Assembly: GCA_029255685.2 (NCBI GenBank)
Contig: CM055317.2
Coordinates: 22,080,501-22,144,500, forward strand
Reading direction: 5' to 3'
Length of the DNA stretch: 64,000 nt
DNA from: Silene conica
Lineage: Eukaryota; Streptophyta; Magnoliopsida; Caryophyllales; Caryophyllaceae
Shown here piece after piece: positions 46,667-59,846 of the stretch (within the stretch, counting starts at the first letter, position 1; each line of letters opens with the position of its first letter). Made by a program: the position numbers and the translations under genes. The notes under the pieces are model-generated. The model was not told the origin of the DNA and searched no databases. It saw nothing but the letters and a program-made list of their open reading frames with translations.

Positions 46667-47366
46667 TTAGTTTAGAACCCGTGCAATTTGCATAGGTATA
46701 TATAAAAGAGTACATATATTAATTGATAGTTCTTTGTTCACACTTCTAACTATTTAGGGTAGATATATTTATAGAACTACCGAAAATCACAAAATTTCGC
46801 TAACAGGTTGTATCTATTCTAAAAAACACAATATTATTGTGTACGATATATGATAACTTTAGCCGTATAGACAAGCAACATTAAAGCATATGAAAGACAA
46901 TCTTACTAAAGAGCTATATCAAAACATGTTAAACTCTTAGCATACATAAATAACATTCATTGTCAAGTAGCTATTATTCCATCTCAAAATTGAATACCTA
47001 GTCTTAGGCACTATTATATAACCCTTGCTTAGTGAATCAAATGCAGTTGCTAGAGTATTTGTTTAGTAAGTCTCGTAACTGTCATATTACAAATAATGTA
47101 ACAACTATTATTTTACTACCCTAGTTTAGATCTAAAGTTTAGATGTCTTATTTTTTTATCTAAATTTTATCTATATATGTTCTTGCATTTTCAAGTTCAG
47201 TTGCCATATTACCTCTTTCTTTAATGCATAATATTCTTTTTCATAAATATTCTATAGATAGTTAGGCGGGAAAACTAATTCGTGAGAGTGAATGTGGGGC
47301 TGGTTGCGTAATATTTGGTTAATATTCTTTTATGAATCGTTCGATTTTTATCTGAAGTATCAGCAT

Positions 47367-47970
47367 TAGGGCTGAGCAAAAAATCCGATGATCCGAATTG
47401 ATCCGACATCTGATCCGTATCTGATCCGAATTAATGGATATCTGATCCGAAAAGTGGTTTGGTTCGGATACCCGTATCCGAAATATTTGGATATCAGATC
47501 AGATATGGATATCTGGCTTAAAAATTTGGATATCCGATATCCGAAAGTTATCGGATCGGATCGGATATCCGATATCCGTGTAATATCCGATCCGTATCCG
47601 GGATTTGATCCATAAATATTAAATAACACTAGCTAATTTCATCTCACTCAATAACCGTCATTCACAAAACCTTAAATTTTAATTTCTTTTCATTAACAAA
47701 ACTAATAATCAACAATTCCACATTCACAAACCCACATTTTCATTTTTATTACGCTATTTTTCTTATTTATTATTTTGACAATATATATTTACATTGATCG
47801 GATCTCGAATAACTGATCCGAAATTTTCTGATAGTTTCGGATACTAAATTTCGGATATTCGAACATTTCGGATCAGATCATGGATACTAAAATTTGGGAT
47901 TTTCGGATCGGATATCCAATCCAAATTAGGGTTTCGGATCAGATACCTCGTCCATATATAGTCTGCCCTA
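47367..47970. mobile_element. hAT-like MITE with GATATCCGA-rich interior
   Basis: Ends TAGGGCTGAGCAAAAAATC and AGTCTGCCCTA are imperfect inverted repeats, flanked by ATCAGCAT at 47359-47366 and 47971-47978. The interior is filled with GGATATCCGAT, GATCCG and ATCCGTATC units. Open frames in both strands over it are by-products. It is nested in the outer Helitron. Confidence 0.88.
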
Positions 47971-48391
47971 ATCAGCATTGAATTAGTGGAAAGATAATTT
48001 GGCAAAAATATTCTCACTTATTGTAAGTGGTTGGGTAATATTTGGTATTCGGGTGTTGAAAGATGAACCCTCTGATCTCATTCGGACGGGCATGTGAGAC
48101 ATATTTTGTTAAAAAATCTCTTCATGGAAAGATAATTTGGCAATCAGTCAATATTTGGTTTAAGATTGACAATCCGTCAATATTTGGTTTAAGAATGTCG
48201 TTGAATATTTTTTCCAAGAAGTGTCTAAATTTAAAAGATACATAGAATAAATTTTTTAGAATATTTATATAGAATATTTTTTTTGCAGGTTTTATATAGA
48301 ATATTTTTATAGTCTAAACAAAGGTAGAACGTTGCAAAATCGATTATACAAATATTTGATTTTCTTATAGAATATTGCACGTGCAATCTTA

Positions 48392-50276
48392 TCTATATAA
48401 TTATAGAAACATTGAGAAAGCCCTGGTTGAGCCACGTCATCACCACATGTTTTTTTTAAATCTCTCAGGTGGGACCCGCAATTTCTTTGATGAATTTCTT
48501 ACTAGATAACTGCCTTATTTTCGAACTAAATGACTAATCATATTTTTAGAAATATTACGTAACATTTGGGATATAATTTCGTAAACAATAAAATAATCGA
48601 TACACAAATACAGTTTATATAATATGAAATTAAATATTTTATAATAATATCTAATATTATACAGCTTTAGGTCATTTGTATTACATTAACTTTAATATTA
48701 TATACTCAAAATAAAATAGAATAATTTCGAATAAATAATTACAATAAAAAATATAATAACAAACCCGTGCATTTTTTCAATCGAAAAAAAAATTGAGTAA
48801 AGTTAAATAATTACAATAAACAATATATTGATATATTATATCAATGTTCTTAAAACTATACCCGTTCAATATACCCGTGCATTTTTTGCAATCGAAAAAG
48901 TGCAACAATACTAAATTAAAAAACAATAAAAATAACTTAATATTAGTATAACAACCAATAATATTGTACAAATTAAATATTTTGCGAAATCAAATCAAAA
49001 CAGTAAAAAATAAACCTTCAAATAACATATATATATCGATTTTTAAAAAAACAATATAAGAATGGATATATAAATACCATTATTATTAACATATATATAT
49101 TATATACTATATCATATTATCTATATTAGATATGTACAACCCAATTGTTAATAAATATAATTAAATAATTTTAATAAAAAGAAAAGTTAAAAACAATAAT
49201 TAAAAGACGTAGAAGTTGATCTAGAATTCCCAAACGACTTACTCATTCAAGATGTTACAAATCCGATTGCGTCACTAGTAAATGTCACTTATCCAAATCT
49301 TTTAAACCATTTGTGGAACCTTAATTACCTCCAAGAAAAGGGCAATCCTCGCCCCTACGCACGAGATAGTTGAAGCGGTAAACGACTACGTGTTGTCGCT
49401 TATCAATGAGGAAGAGACTTTATATTTAAGCTCAGATGAAGTCTGTAACGATGATACGGGAACAAGTGATCGTGAATTACACTCTACCGAATAACTCAAT
49501 AGTATTAACTATTAAATGTTCATGACTCCCGAATCAGCAATTGAGGTTAAAGGTCGGTGCAATGGTCATGCTTCTTAGAAACATCGATCAATCACGTGGT
49601 TTATTTAATGGTACGAGATTAATTATGACAGATTTAGGGTCACACGTGATGTACGGTTATAACCAGTAGTGATAAAGGAGATAAAGTGCATATTGCTCGA
49701 CTAACACTTACTCCGTCAGACTCGAGTAGATTCCCGTTTCGTTTCAGCATAAGGTAATTTCCTGTCGTTGTTTGCTTTGCTATGACGATTAATAAGAGTC
49801 AAGGACAATCATTATCTCAAGTCAGCATCTATCTTCCACGACCGGTTTTTAGTCATGGCCAGCTTTATGTGGCGATTTCCAGGGTTAAAAAAAAACAAGG
49901 CTTGGAACTTTGATTTGTGATGGTGATAAACATATATCCAACAAAACAACTAATGTAGTTTATCATTAAATTTTTTAGTTTTTAGAGTCAAGATTAGTTT
50001 GAGAAATATTAATTTTATATTTCTGTTTTCTTGAAGGATAATGTAATCGTTATTCATTTGCACAACTGTTTTGATTTTATAGTGATATTTACATTTTTTG
50101 GTACTCAATTTAATATTATAAATGTTAGTTAAAACATGCATTTTAACGTATTATCAATACAATAGAAATTGAATGCAAAATATTCACGTATTATTGACAC
50201 TATTCGGTAATATTAATTATCCACCACATTTTTTCTACAAATAAATACGTGCAATTTTGCACGGGTTGAAAACTAG
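48392..50276 (+). mobile_element. Inner Helitron, plus strand, with helicase tail
   Basis: It begins TCTATATAATTATAG after an A at 48391 and ends CGTGCAATTTTGCACGG, TTGAAAACTAG at 50276 followed by T. The inverted pair CGTGCAA/TTGCACG is the subterminal hairpin, and CTAG is the terminus. The 1885-bp element retains the C-terminus of the Rep-helicase gene. It is inserted, in opposite orientation, inside the outer Helitron. Confidence 0.8.
49205..49946 (+). pseudogene. Helitron PIF1-type helicase, C-terminal part, broken
   Basis: The translation gives EFPNDLLIQDVTNPIASLV, then RAILAPTHEIVEAVNDYVL (from about 49339), then RLKVGAMVMLLRNIDQSRGL with NGTRLI, and finally [20 protein letters not shown] with [10 protein letters not shown]. 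These are the PIF1-family segments up to the last helicase motifs as found in plant Helitron RepHel proteins. Pieces lie in different frames with stops between them. The N-terminal HUH replication domain and the Walker motifs are absent, so it cannot mobilise the element. Confidence 0.85.
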
Positions 50277-50413
50277 TTTGGTCTTATTTTATAATATTTG
50301 ATTTTCCAAAATCGATTTTACATATTGGGAACTTGGGCGGGAAATTTTTTCACGTGAGTGCGACACGTGTTCAATTCATATATAGTGGTTGTTGTTATAT
50401 ACTTTTATATAGA

Positions 50414-51569
50414 TAACAGAAGAACCACAACTCATTAACCTGGACACAAATCGTTATTTCCTTGATTTTATTACCCCGCCCAAGCATGTAAATTAAAAGA
50501 GTAAGAAGATTATTCAATGAATTTATCTTATGATAATTAAGAAAAATAAGCCACTATAATCTATTAACACAAGAGCTTAATTATAGGCTATATTGTTATT
50601 ACGGAAAATATCAACAATATTGCATAATAATACCATTTAACCTGCTGATATATCTTAAAAAAAATTATGCATTATTATAAGATGAACTTAAATTTTTCTT
50701 ACAATTATTTTTTTGGTTATTATGTTACTTTTAATTAAAAACCATTGATTTATTTTATAATTACTCAAATACGCTCCTCAAAAAACCATTTTTACAAGAA
50801 ATGTGTTTTACGAGTGACTAAATTATGATTTTATCATAATTTATAACTTAAAATCGTTATATAATATTTATTAGTTATTTTTATATTTGAAATTTGCAAA
50901 CCTTTCGTAAACAAGTTTTTCAGTTTCACAAGTTCTTAGTTAAAATCGTCGTAAGTTAAGAAGACGCTAATAACCGATTTAAATAAGACACAAAACAGGT
51001 TGTGAAATGTCTTAATTTAAGACAGTCTTAAGTAAGACCTACTAATTTAGTATATTTATGTTAGCTAATACAAGTCATTAAAGGTTTCTTATAAAACGGC
51101 CATACAACTAAATACTATATTTCATATTATTTACGTATATATTACTAATAGTACCATACTTACAGTTTGTAGGAATTTTTTTTCTGACGTGGGTACACAC
51201 AACTAGCCAATTATTCAGGGGTGCTTTTTAACATAATTATATTCTACTAAGGGCATTGAGTTAAAAGGTATATTAATTTAATGTCAAATAGTGTACTAAA
51301 AATCTTTATACCCTCACCAAAAATATGGGTAGTAACGAGTTTTATCTTTAAGTAAAGTTCTATTAGGCAAACGGGGGAAGCAAGAAAATTTATAATAACG
51401 GATAAAATTTGCAAAATATGCTTAAAAGGGTTTAATATAAACTTAATAATAATCTGATTATATAAATTTTCTTATTTTCATATTTTTATAATTATAAAAA
51501 AATTCTTTCATATGAGTCATACCTACCATATTTTTAATAACTTAACCTATATGGTCTATACGTACCATG
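50414..51569. other. AT-rich intergenic sequence
   Basis: No gene or named element recognised. Confidence 0.5.
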
Positions 51570-52095
51570 TAGAGATGGCAATGGGTAGGATCTGGACAAG
51601 ATCTTATAGGATCCAGATCCATTTTAAAATGGTATATCCAGATCCTACTCTTATCCTTAGGGTCCGAAATTTGTAGATCCATATCCGCATCCTAAGGATC
51701 TGGGTAGGATCTGGATAAAATTCAGATCCGTCAATTTCCAACGATACATTCAAATAAAACCGCACCTAGTCATTATTATACATTATTTCACTTTTACTTG
51801 TCAATTAGAGACGATGTTATAGTCGAATTACCCTCTATTATCTTCACTGGTTTAAAAATCATAGTCTAAAAGAAACAAAACGAGTGTACAAAGTGTTAAA
51901 AGTCTTATAGCAACTTACAAATAAGGTTACAAACCAATAAATAATTGAAATTCCAACAATTCATAATAAAACAAATTGTTCAAACAAAATAAACATTAGT
52001 ATTTCAATCCTTGTTTCCATGGTCTACCTTTGAAGGGTCGAATCTATCCAAAAATTACCCTTATAGAAATTAAAAGAGGGTCCAAGGGTAGGATC
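51570..52095. mobile_element. MITE-like repeat with GGATCTGG units, cut by a copia LTR
   Basis: It begins TAGAGATGGCAATGGGTAGG, a known type of end for hAT-like plant MITEs, and is dense in GGATCTGGA/TCCAGATCC units up to 51730. Its right end is not seen. The copia LTR starts directly after GGTAGGATC at 52095, inside a unit of the same kind, so it was probably disrupted by that insertion. Confidence 0.55.
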
Positions 52096-53228
52096 TGTTA
52101 GTTTTCTTAAACTCGATTTAGTCATACTAAATAAATTATCTCATAATATATAAGATCTTATGCATGCATAACTTAAATATTTCGGCTAAAGGGCACAAAC
52201 AAGACACTTTCTTGTTTGTTCTTGAGCTTAAAATCTCGGATTGATCCTCCTAAGTCCCCAAAGTAGAAGACCTCCAATGAGTTAACACCAAGACACACTC
52301 TAATTAAAATATGTAATTACTTGTGCTAGAAATAACTACATATAACCTAGTTACTTATTATTATCTTATAATAATATTACAATGTATAAACAATATCAAA
52401 TATTGAAGGAGAATTAAAGGAAGTACACGGCTAAAATAATAAGAGAGAAAACCAATTCTTTCTTCTTATTTCAAACCTCATGCACACAACAAGAATGAAT
52501 AATGAGATAAGAAAAACCATTCTTTTCTCTTCTCAATAATAGTGGCCGGTTGGTTAGGGTGCCCTATGCATGGGCACCAAACCAACACCACTTGGCATCA
52601 CATGCAAAATAAAGAATATAAAATGTTTATATTATTTTATCTCATAAAATGTTATAACACACAATTGTAATATGTCTAGTGTGACCATCTCACACGGTCC
52701 ATGTCACAAATACTAATGTTCATTTATCAAAATATATAATGAACAATAACACATTTTATAAGTTTAACTAATTTAAACATCAATCCACATAATAAGTAAT
52801 AATCCGATTATTACTTTTATTTATTATATTAAAACATTTCTAATATAAATTAATTCATTCTCAAAATAATGTTTCATAAACATTTAATTTTAGTAATGAC
52901 AATTCATTCACTATTTACAATTTATAATCATATTATAAACATTCTCCTTACGTAATATTAACTAGGAACGAAATGACTGTATCAATATACAGTTACATCA
53001 TTTTCTATTAATAGAGTTGTCCTAAAGGTGTGACCTAAAGGGATCAACTGATCACCACCGTCATACGACAACAATGTCAAACTCTAGCAAGCCAATCATT
53101 ACCGATTAATGTTGATCAGTTGACTATATGATAAAGAGTCAATCCCAAGAGTATTCTTATTGTAGATTTATCAATGATTAATATTCACTGACGTGATCGC
53201 ACTATTGTTGAGGATACATTTCCCAACA
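52096..53228 (-). mobile_element. 3' LTR of a minus-strand Ty1/copia element
   Basis: This 1133-bp block begins TGTTAGTTTTC and ends TTTCCCAACA. On the minus strand the polypurine tract AAGTGGGAGAT (53229-53239) abuts it. The left flank GGATC (52091-52095) is the candidate target duplication; no partner was found on the right. The inner part, with GTCGTATGACGGTGGTGATC on the minus strand, is alike to the plus-strand LTR at 61661. Confidence 0.8.
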
Positions 53229-54005
53229 ATCTCCCACTTGTCCTCGACAAGTGTGCGTCATCAATTCTCTTGTCCTATTACATCATCTCCCACTCAATGC
53301 AAGGTGTCTTGCAGGTCGTACTTGCATTTGAACATATCTTAAGTGGTTTTGTCGATCTGGAGATTAACTGATTTGACCGAAATTATCTACCATAGATACC
53401 TTCCGAGCGTGGCCATGCATCTCCAGTTAACTTCTCCTCGAGAGGCCCTGAGATTTAAGATAACCCTGACAAGGGGTTGGACAATTCTTATCCTACTGTT
53501 CCCTTTGACTAACACAGTCCATCATGACCCAAAAGATGCACATTTGACCCCCTTTAACGGATGATCGTAGAGCAAAAATCAAAGTCACTCTGAAAACTGT
53601 GCCACCTTGGGCGAACAGTCTCTAGTTTAAGAATTGACTAGCAAGAATACATATAGTAGCTCTCGCCACGACCAGGCTAATATAAAATTTCCAGAACTCT
53701 ATAAGCGGTCACAAGTTGCCCGACAAAGTGCCTCTTGCAGTCTGCCTATGTGATCGACTAGTCATCCCTTATAACTCTATGGCACTTGAACTTGCCATCA
53801 ATCGCCTCACACTCTAGTCGCTTCGAGACGTCACCTCATATAAGCGACTAGGGGATATAATAATGGAGTTCAAATTGTCTCTACAACCCATTTGGATTTG
53901 ACAAAGTATAAAAGTAAGTTTTAATAAAATAATATAAAACTTTTAAACAATAAACGCGATTATCATATATGAACAACAAAAACATTTTATTTCATATCAC
54001 ATAAT

Positions 54006-57000
54006 CTAATACATGTTAGGCATACGCCTTAGACCCATAGCCAAGGCATGGGAATCATGGTTAACTTGCGACAATGCTTTGGTTAAGGGATCAACAACAT
54101 TTTCTTATGTCCCAACCTTACATATCACTATTTCCTTTATATCTAGAAAATCTCTAATCACATGAAATTTTCTGAGTACATGTTTCGATCTACTACTAGA
54201 TTTCGGCTCCTTAGCTTGAAAAATAGCACCACTGTTATCACAATAAAGGGTGATAGGATCTTCGGCATTGGGCACTACCCTTAGTCACTCAAGAAATTGC
54301 TTAATCCAGACTGCCTCTTTTGCAGCCTCCGATGCTGCAATGTACTCTGTTTCCGTTGTAGAATCCGCAACAACTGGTTCTTTGAAGTTTTTCCAAGTGA
54401 TGGCTCCACCATTCAGGATAAAGACGTATCCAGCCTGGGATTTCATATCGTCTCTATCCGTTTGGAAGTTTGCATCTGTGTAACCCTTTACACATATCTC
54501 ATATTCCCCTCCAAACACTAAGAATGAATCCTTAGTTCTTCTTAAGTACTTAAGGATGTTCTTTACAGCAATCCCGTGACCTTCACCTGGATTAGCTTGA
54601 TATCAACTAGTCATGCTCAAAGCATACGAGACATCGGGACGAGTGCATACCATGGCATACACGATAGATCCAACTGCGGAAGCATAAGGAATCTCTTTCA
54701 TGCGCTCAACATCTTTGGGTTCTGTGGGTGATTGAGATTTACTCAAAAAAATTCCACTACCCATAGGAATAAACCCTCTCTTGGAATTTCCCATGCTGAA
54801 TCGTCGTAGAATCTTATAAATTTTAACTTAGTGCTAATATCCTTTTGGATCTATCTCTATAGATCCGGATACCTAATATGAGTTGTGCATTTCCTAAATC
54901 CTTCATTTGAAAATGACTCCCCAACCATCCTTTCACAGAGGATAGCATTGGAACGTCATTTCCAATGAGTAGTATGTCATCAACATACAAAATTAGGAAC
55001 ACAACTTTGCTCCCACTGAATTTAGTATATAAACATGGTTCCTCGACACTTCGAGCGAAACCATTTTCTTTTATAACTTCATTAAAACGATGATTCCAAC
55101 TCCCGGACGCTTGCTTAAGACCATAAATGGATCTCTTAAGCTTGCATACCTTGTTAGGATTTTTAGGATCCACAAAACCTTCAGGTTGTATCATATACAC
55201 ATCCTCCTTTAAATGCCCATTTAAGAAGACGGTTTGACATCCATTTGGCATACTTAATAATCATGAAATGCGGCAATCGCTAACATAATCCTAATGGATC
55301 TAAGCATGGCTACTGGAGCAAAGGTTTCATCATAATGAAGACCTTGAACTTGGGTAAACCCTTTAGCTACTAGTCTAGCTTTATAGACATCGTCATGTCC
55401 TTCTATGCCATTCTTCACTTTGAAGATCCACTTGCACTGAAGAGGTCTCATATCTTCAGTCAAGTCAACCAAGTCCCATACTTGATTTCCAAACATAGAA
55501 TCCATCTCGGATTTCATGGCCTTTTGCCATTTAGCGGAGTCGGGACTAGAGATTGCAGCTTTGTAAGTGATAGGCTCATCACTTTCTAAAAGTAACACAT
55601 CGAGACTACCATCTCCCTCAATTAATCCAACATACCTATCAGGTTGATGTGGAACTCTACTCGACCTCCTAGGTTGAATAGGTACCGAAGTAGACGAAGA
55701 AGGAACATTTTCGTTCGTCTCTACTTTAGTTTGTGGCTCTTGAACTTCATGAATTTCATCAAGTTCAAAATTTCTCCCACTCTGTCTTTTAGAAACAATC
55801 TCCTTTTCTAGAAAGACAGCCTCTATAGACACAAACACTTTGTTATCTTAAGGTTTGTTGAAATAATAGCCACTGGAGGTGGTTGGATAACCAACAAAAG
55901 TGCATTTTTCGGATCTCGGAGCTAATTTGTCATCGGTCTTTACCTTGACATAAGCCTCACATCCTCATATCTTCATATAGGATAATGAAGGAACCTTTCA
56001 TTTTCACATCTCATATGAAGTCTTTTCGGTCGCTTTTGTTGGACTAATGTTCAACGATTTGATGGCGGTGAGGATCGCAAATCCCCAAAATGAATCTGGT
56101 AAATCTGTTTGACTCATCATAGATCGAACCATATATAATAAAGTTCGATTCCTCCTTTCGGCCACACTATTAAGATGTGGTGTTCCGGGAGGAGTGAGTT
56201 GTAATAAAATACCACAATCTTTTAAGTGCGAATCAAATTCGTCACTAAGATATTCGCCACCACGATCCGATCGTAGTGATTTAATTGTCTTGTCAAGTTG
56301 GTTTTCTACTTTATTTTGAAATTCTTTAAATTTTTTAAAAGCTTCACTTTTTGTATTTCATTAAGTAAATATGCCCATATCTACTTAAATCATGCGTGAA
56401 GGTAATGAAGTAGTCATAATTTCCCCTAGCGGTGATCGTTAATGGACCACATACATCGGTATGTACAAGTCCTAGTAAATCACTAGCTCGTGTCCCTTTA
56501 CCACTAAAGGGATTACGAGTCATTTTGCCTAGGAGACAAGCCTCGCAAACACCATATGATTCATAATCATTCATTATTAGTCTTTACTAATTTTTTAATG
56601 CGGTTTTCATTTATATGACCAAGTCGACAATGCCAATAATATGATTCATTTGGTTCACTTGTTTTCGCTCTCTTTGATTGAATGTTATAGACATCACGGG
56701 ATGAGTTCGAAGTTTCTAAAACATAGATTCCATTAATAGAAGTAGCATGACCAACAACCATGTCATTCTTAGAAATAATACAACAATTGTTTTTAATGGA
56801 AAAACTATAACCCTCAATGTCTAACATTGCTACGGAAATAATGTTCTTAGAAAGCGTCGGTACATAATAACAATTATTCAAATGTAGCTCATATCCGCTT
56901 GGCAAGGCTAGAGTGCAATTCCCTCTTGAAGTGGCCGCTACCCGAGCTCCATTTCCAAGTCGGAGATCCATCTCACCCTTGTCGATCTTCTCGGCTCCTC

Positions 57001-57517
57001 TTATACCATATAAACGATTACAAAGGTGAGAACCACAACCGGTATCCAATACCCAAGTTGAGTTAGAAGTATAATTAATGTCAATAACATAAATTTCGGA
57101 AGGAGAATTACCTAACGGTATAACAAGACCTTCTTGGATATGCCGTAAATATATCGGACAATTTCTCTTCCAATGGCCCATGACACAACAATAGTGACAT
57201 CGGCCTTTTTGTGATTTCTTTCCCTTCCTTTTCTTCTTTGAAAGACCTTTCTTGCTTGAGCTCCCATTAACTTTATCATAAGCTCTTTCCTTCAAGTACA
57301 AGGCATCCACTTCTTGATTTAGCTCATCAATATAAGCCGTATCTAGCAATGGTCCTTTAGGAGGTGGGAAGGAAGTGACAAAGTTCACATTGTCATCCGG
57401 ACCCGTTACGAAATGAATCTCTCTAGAAGTATCAAGGTTGTTGCGGGTGCAAACATCGTCAAATACATTATGACAAGAATCAATGGTAATAGTTGTGATA
57501 GGGTTTGACGATTCCAC
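54006..57517 (-). pseudogene. Ty1/copia gag-pol, most of pol present, frames broken
   Basis: Minus-strand order is copia-type: CCHC knuckle CHYCCVMGHWKRNC (about 57199-57158), protease WVLDTGCGSHLCN (about 57054-57014), integrase with CEACLLGKMTRNPF, HTDVCGPL, LRSDRGGEYL and SVAERRNRTLL, reverse transcriptase with KARLVAKGFTQVQG, KRSIYGLKQASGSW and LYVDDILLIGND, then RNase H with GYTDANFQTDRD and a stop at 54006-54008. Frameshifts lie near 56343 and 55253, with stops around 55850 and 54600. The gag N-terminal (UBN2-type) part is missing: the first frame starts only about 105 codons before the zinc knuckle. No left-over functional open frame spans pol. Confidence 0.9.
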
Positions 57518-58779
57518 TGTGGTCTAAATAACTACAAAACGGAAGATAAAGGAAAAATATTAACGTTTATCATTTTTAATTAATTCACTTGTTTAAACAA
57601 GTAAAACATCTACTTAATGATCTCTTACCCAATTAAGTAAATGATCCCGAGACCCAAATACATACTAACTCGGGCACGGTGTAGCCGATACATCCCTTAT
57701 TAATATGACTCGGTGGATTAACTCTTTAATTGATTCTACTTTTAGAACTCTCGGTCGATAAAATTACATTAATTCTTATCTTAGACCGAACTTATTACCA
57801 CTACGGTGGCTCGAATACCTTCGTCGAGATCAACCAAATTTCGAGAGTGTAATCATATTACCCTACTTCACCAACGTAATAAGGTAGCACCCCGGTGTAG
57901 CCGAGCCCACTCCCTTATGAAGAAAGTACTTCGTGGGTTCTTTACTTTTTGGTAAGGCTATGTCTCAATTTTTGAATATCGTAAGAGATCTTGTCAATTT
58001 ATTATCTATCTCCTTTAAGTGAACTAAGTCGGTGAATTATTGACAAATTAATTGACACGATGTGGGACTCGAAACTCGATATGCATGTTGAAGTTGATGG
58101 CGATTTGGCAATGCATGCAACATATAAAACAAATGCTAAACGTAATTAAAACTCCTAGTATGGCCTTTCCTAAAATAGAAAATAATATAAAATACAAATT
58201 CGGAAACCAACTCCTTGGTCCCTTGAACTTCACACGTGGCACGCAACCCAAGGCAAACTCCGTCTTGGTCGGAACACCTTTCCGAAAAGGCAACGTCTTC
58301 AAAGGAACTCCGGTATTACAAATAATTACAAATTTTCTATCTATTTTATACATTATAAAATAAAACAATAAAATAAAGTGATACGACATCACATTAAATT
58401 ACAACCAAATCGGTAACCCCTTACATTACGGGAAATACCGATTAAGACTAAGGCCATACTAAGAAAAATACATAATTCAAAATTATACAACAAATTTATG
58501 ACATTCATAAAACAATACGAAGCATTAAAATATGATCTAACATGTTCATTTTAATGCCAAATCGCCCTAATACAATTTATTAGTTAAAATTATTCCGGTT
58601 TTATGAGGATGCGAAATTTAACTCTTAAAATGCCATAAATTAAAACATAAATCATATTTACGTTAAATTCAACTTTCCTAACACATTTTAGGAGTCAAAA
58701 TTAGTCTATACTAATTTTGATAACAATTAATTCAAAATTAATTAATTTGTTATGTTTTATGTTTTCATTACATTACAGG
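57518..58779 (-). other. Non-coding 5' part of the copia element or flank
   Basis: On the minus strand this should hold the 5' LTR, primer site and gag start, but no LTR copy and no TGGTATCAGAGC was found. CGGTGTAGCCGA occurs twice (57679, 57894). The element is 5'-truncated or its gag region has been replaced. Confidence 0.5.
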
Positions 58780-59192
58780 TAGGGCCGTGCACCGGTCCAA
58801 AATCGGACCGGAACCGGAATTGGCGAAAATGATGGACCGAGACCGGACCGGAATATAAAAATTCTGGACCGGGGCCGGACCGGTAAAATTACGGTTCAAG
58901 ACCGGACCGGACCGGTTGGCGAATTTGAATATTATAGACTGAAAAAATCATGGATTGGTAAAATTGTGGACCGGAATTCGAATATTATGTACCGGTTGGA
59001 CTGGTTTGGATCGGATTTTAATATATTTTCGAGGAAAAAGATAGAAAAACATAAAATCCGGTCCGGACCGGAATCTTACAAAAATGGCGGACCGGAGACC
59101 GGACCGGATTTTTTAATTCCGGTTCTGGTCCGGTAGATTCCGGTCAGGTCTAGTCCATTTTTCCGGTCCAGGCCGGATTTTGCACACCCCTA
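58780..59192. mobile_element. hAT-like MITE with CCGGACCGG-rich interior
   Basis: Ends TAGGGCCGTGCACC and TTTTGCACACCCCTA are imperfect inverted repeats, flanked by ATTACAGG at 58772-58779 and 59193-59200. The 413-bp body is packed with GACCGGACCGG, CCGGAATT and AATTCCGG units. Its termini match those of the MITEs at 31387 and 47367, but the interior is unrelated. Confidence 0.9.
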
Positions 59193-59200
59193 ATTACAGG

Positions 59201-59393
59201 CATGTATGTTGGAAATTCTGCCCTAAAAGATGGAATTGATTACTCTGTTCCTTTCCTCATATGCACAAGTCTAAGCTAGCAGCTAAAGGTTTATTACCTC
59301 AATATCTAACTGTTAATATTGAGTTAGTGAAAGAGTGTGTACGTACGATATGTACAAAATCTTGGTCATGGTAATTGATCAGTGATTTAGTAC
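59201..59393. other. Intergenic sequence between two MITEs
   Basis: TGTTGGAAATTCTGCCC at about 59207 resembles an LTR start, but no end or internal region is found. Confidence 0.4.
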
Positions 59394-59846
59394 GTTGTTA
59401 AACTCCCGATCAGGATTGTAGGATCTTACGATTCTACGCTAAAAAAGGGGTGACCGATCCCGATCCTAGGTAGGATCTTAATTTTGTAGGATCTTACGAT
59501 TCAACTTGCGTTAAATTTTTTTAGAGTAGAATCTTAACCCAAATCTACGATCCTACGATTATATATACAACCCGATCCTACATTATTAACATTTAATTTT
59601 TGCCAGTTACTAAAATTTTATGTATGAATTTTATGATAGAAATCTACAATAAATGAGAATAATTAGTAGGCACATGCTAAGATAATAGTGTTTTGAGATT
59701 TAAGCAGAAGATTTTAACATATTTTAATAGAATAATTAGGTATTTTATTTAATTTGTAGGATCTTATGATTCTACGATCTGATCCTACCGATTCGATTCG
59801 ATGAAGCTCATCGATCCAAAGTAGAATCCTGATCCTAACAACATAA
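59394..59846. mobile_element. MITE-like repeat with GTAGGATCTTACGATTCTACG units
   Basis: The left end GTTGTTAAACTCCCGATCAGGA and the right end TCCTGATCCTAACAAC are imperfect inverted repeats. The interior has six or more copies of TAGGATCTTACGATTC and its complement. No clear target duplication is seen, so the superfamily is open. Confidence 0.5.

Larger units (their letters stand above)
46667..50413 (-). mobile_element. Outer Helitron, minus strand
   Basis: On the minus strand the element begins TCTATATAAAAG after an A (base 50413 is its first T) and is followed by AATTGAACACGTGTCGCACTCACG. It ends at 46667 with TGCAAATTGCA (small hairpin), CGGGTTCTAAACTAA and then T. A 5' TC, a 3' hairpin followed by CTAR, and insertion between A and T are Helitron hallmarks. 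It contains a plus-strand Helitron and a hAT-like MITE. Confidence 0.65.

Noticed and set aside
47366-47629. Ile/Arg/Tyr/Gly-rich open frames on both strands
   Set aside because: They are translations of GATATCCGA microrepeats inside the MITE at 47367-47970.
53343-53564. 73-codon plus-strand frame
   Set aside because: It lies antisense to the 3' tail of the copia element and shows no conserved motif.
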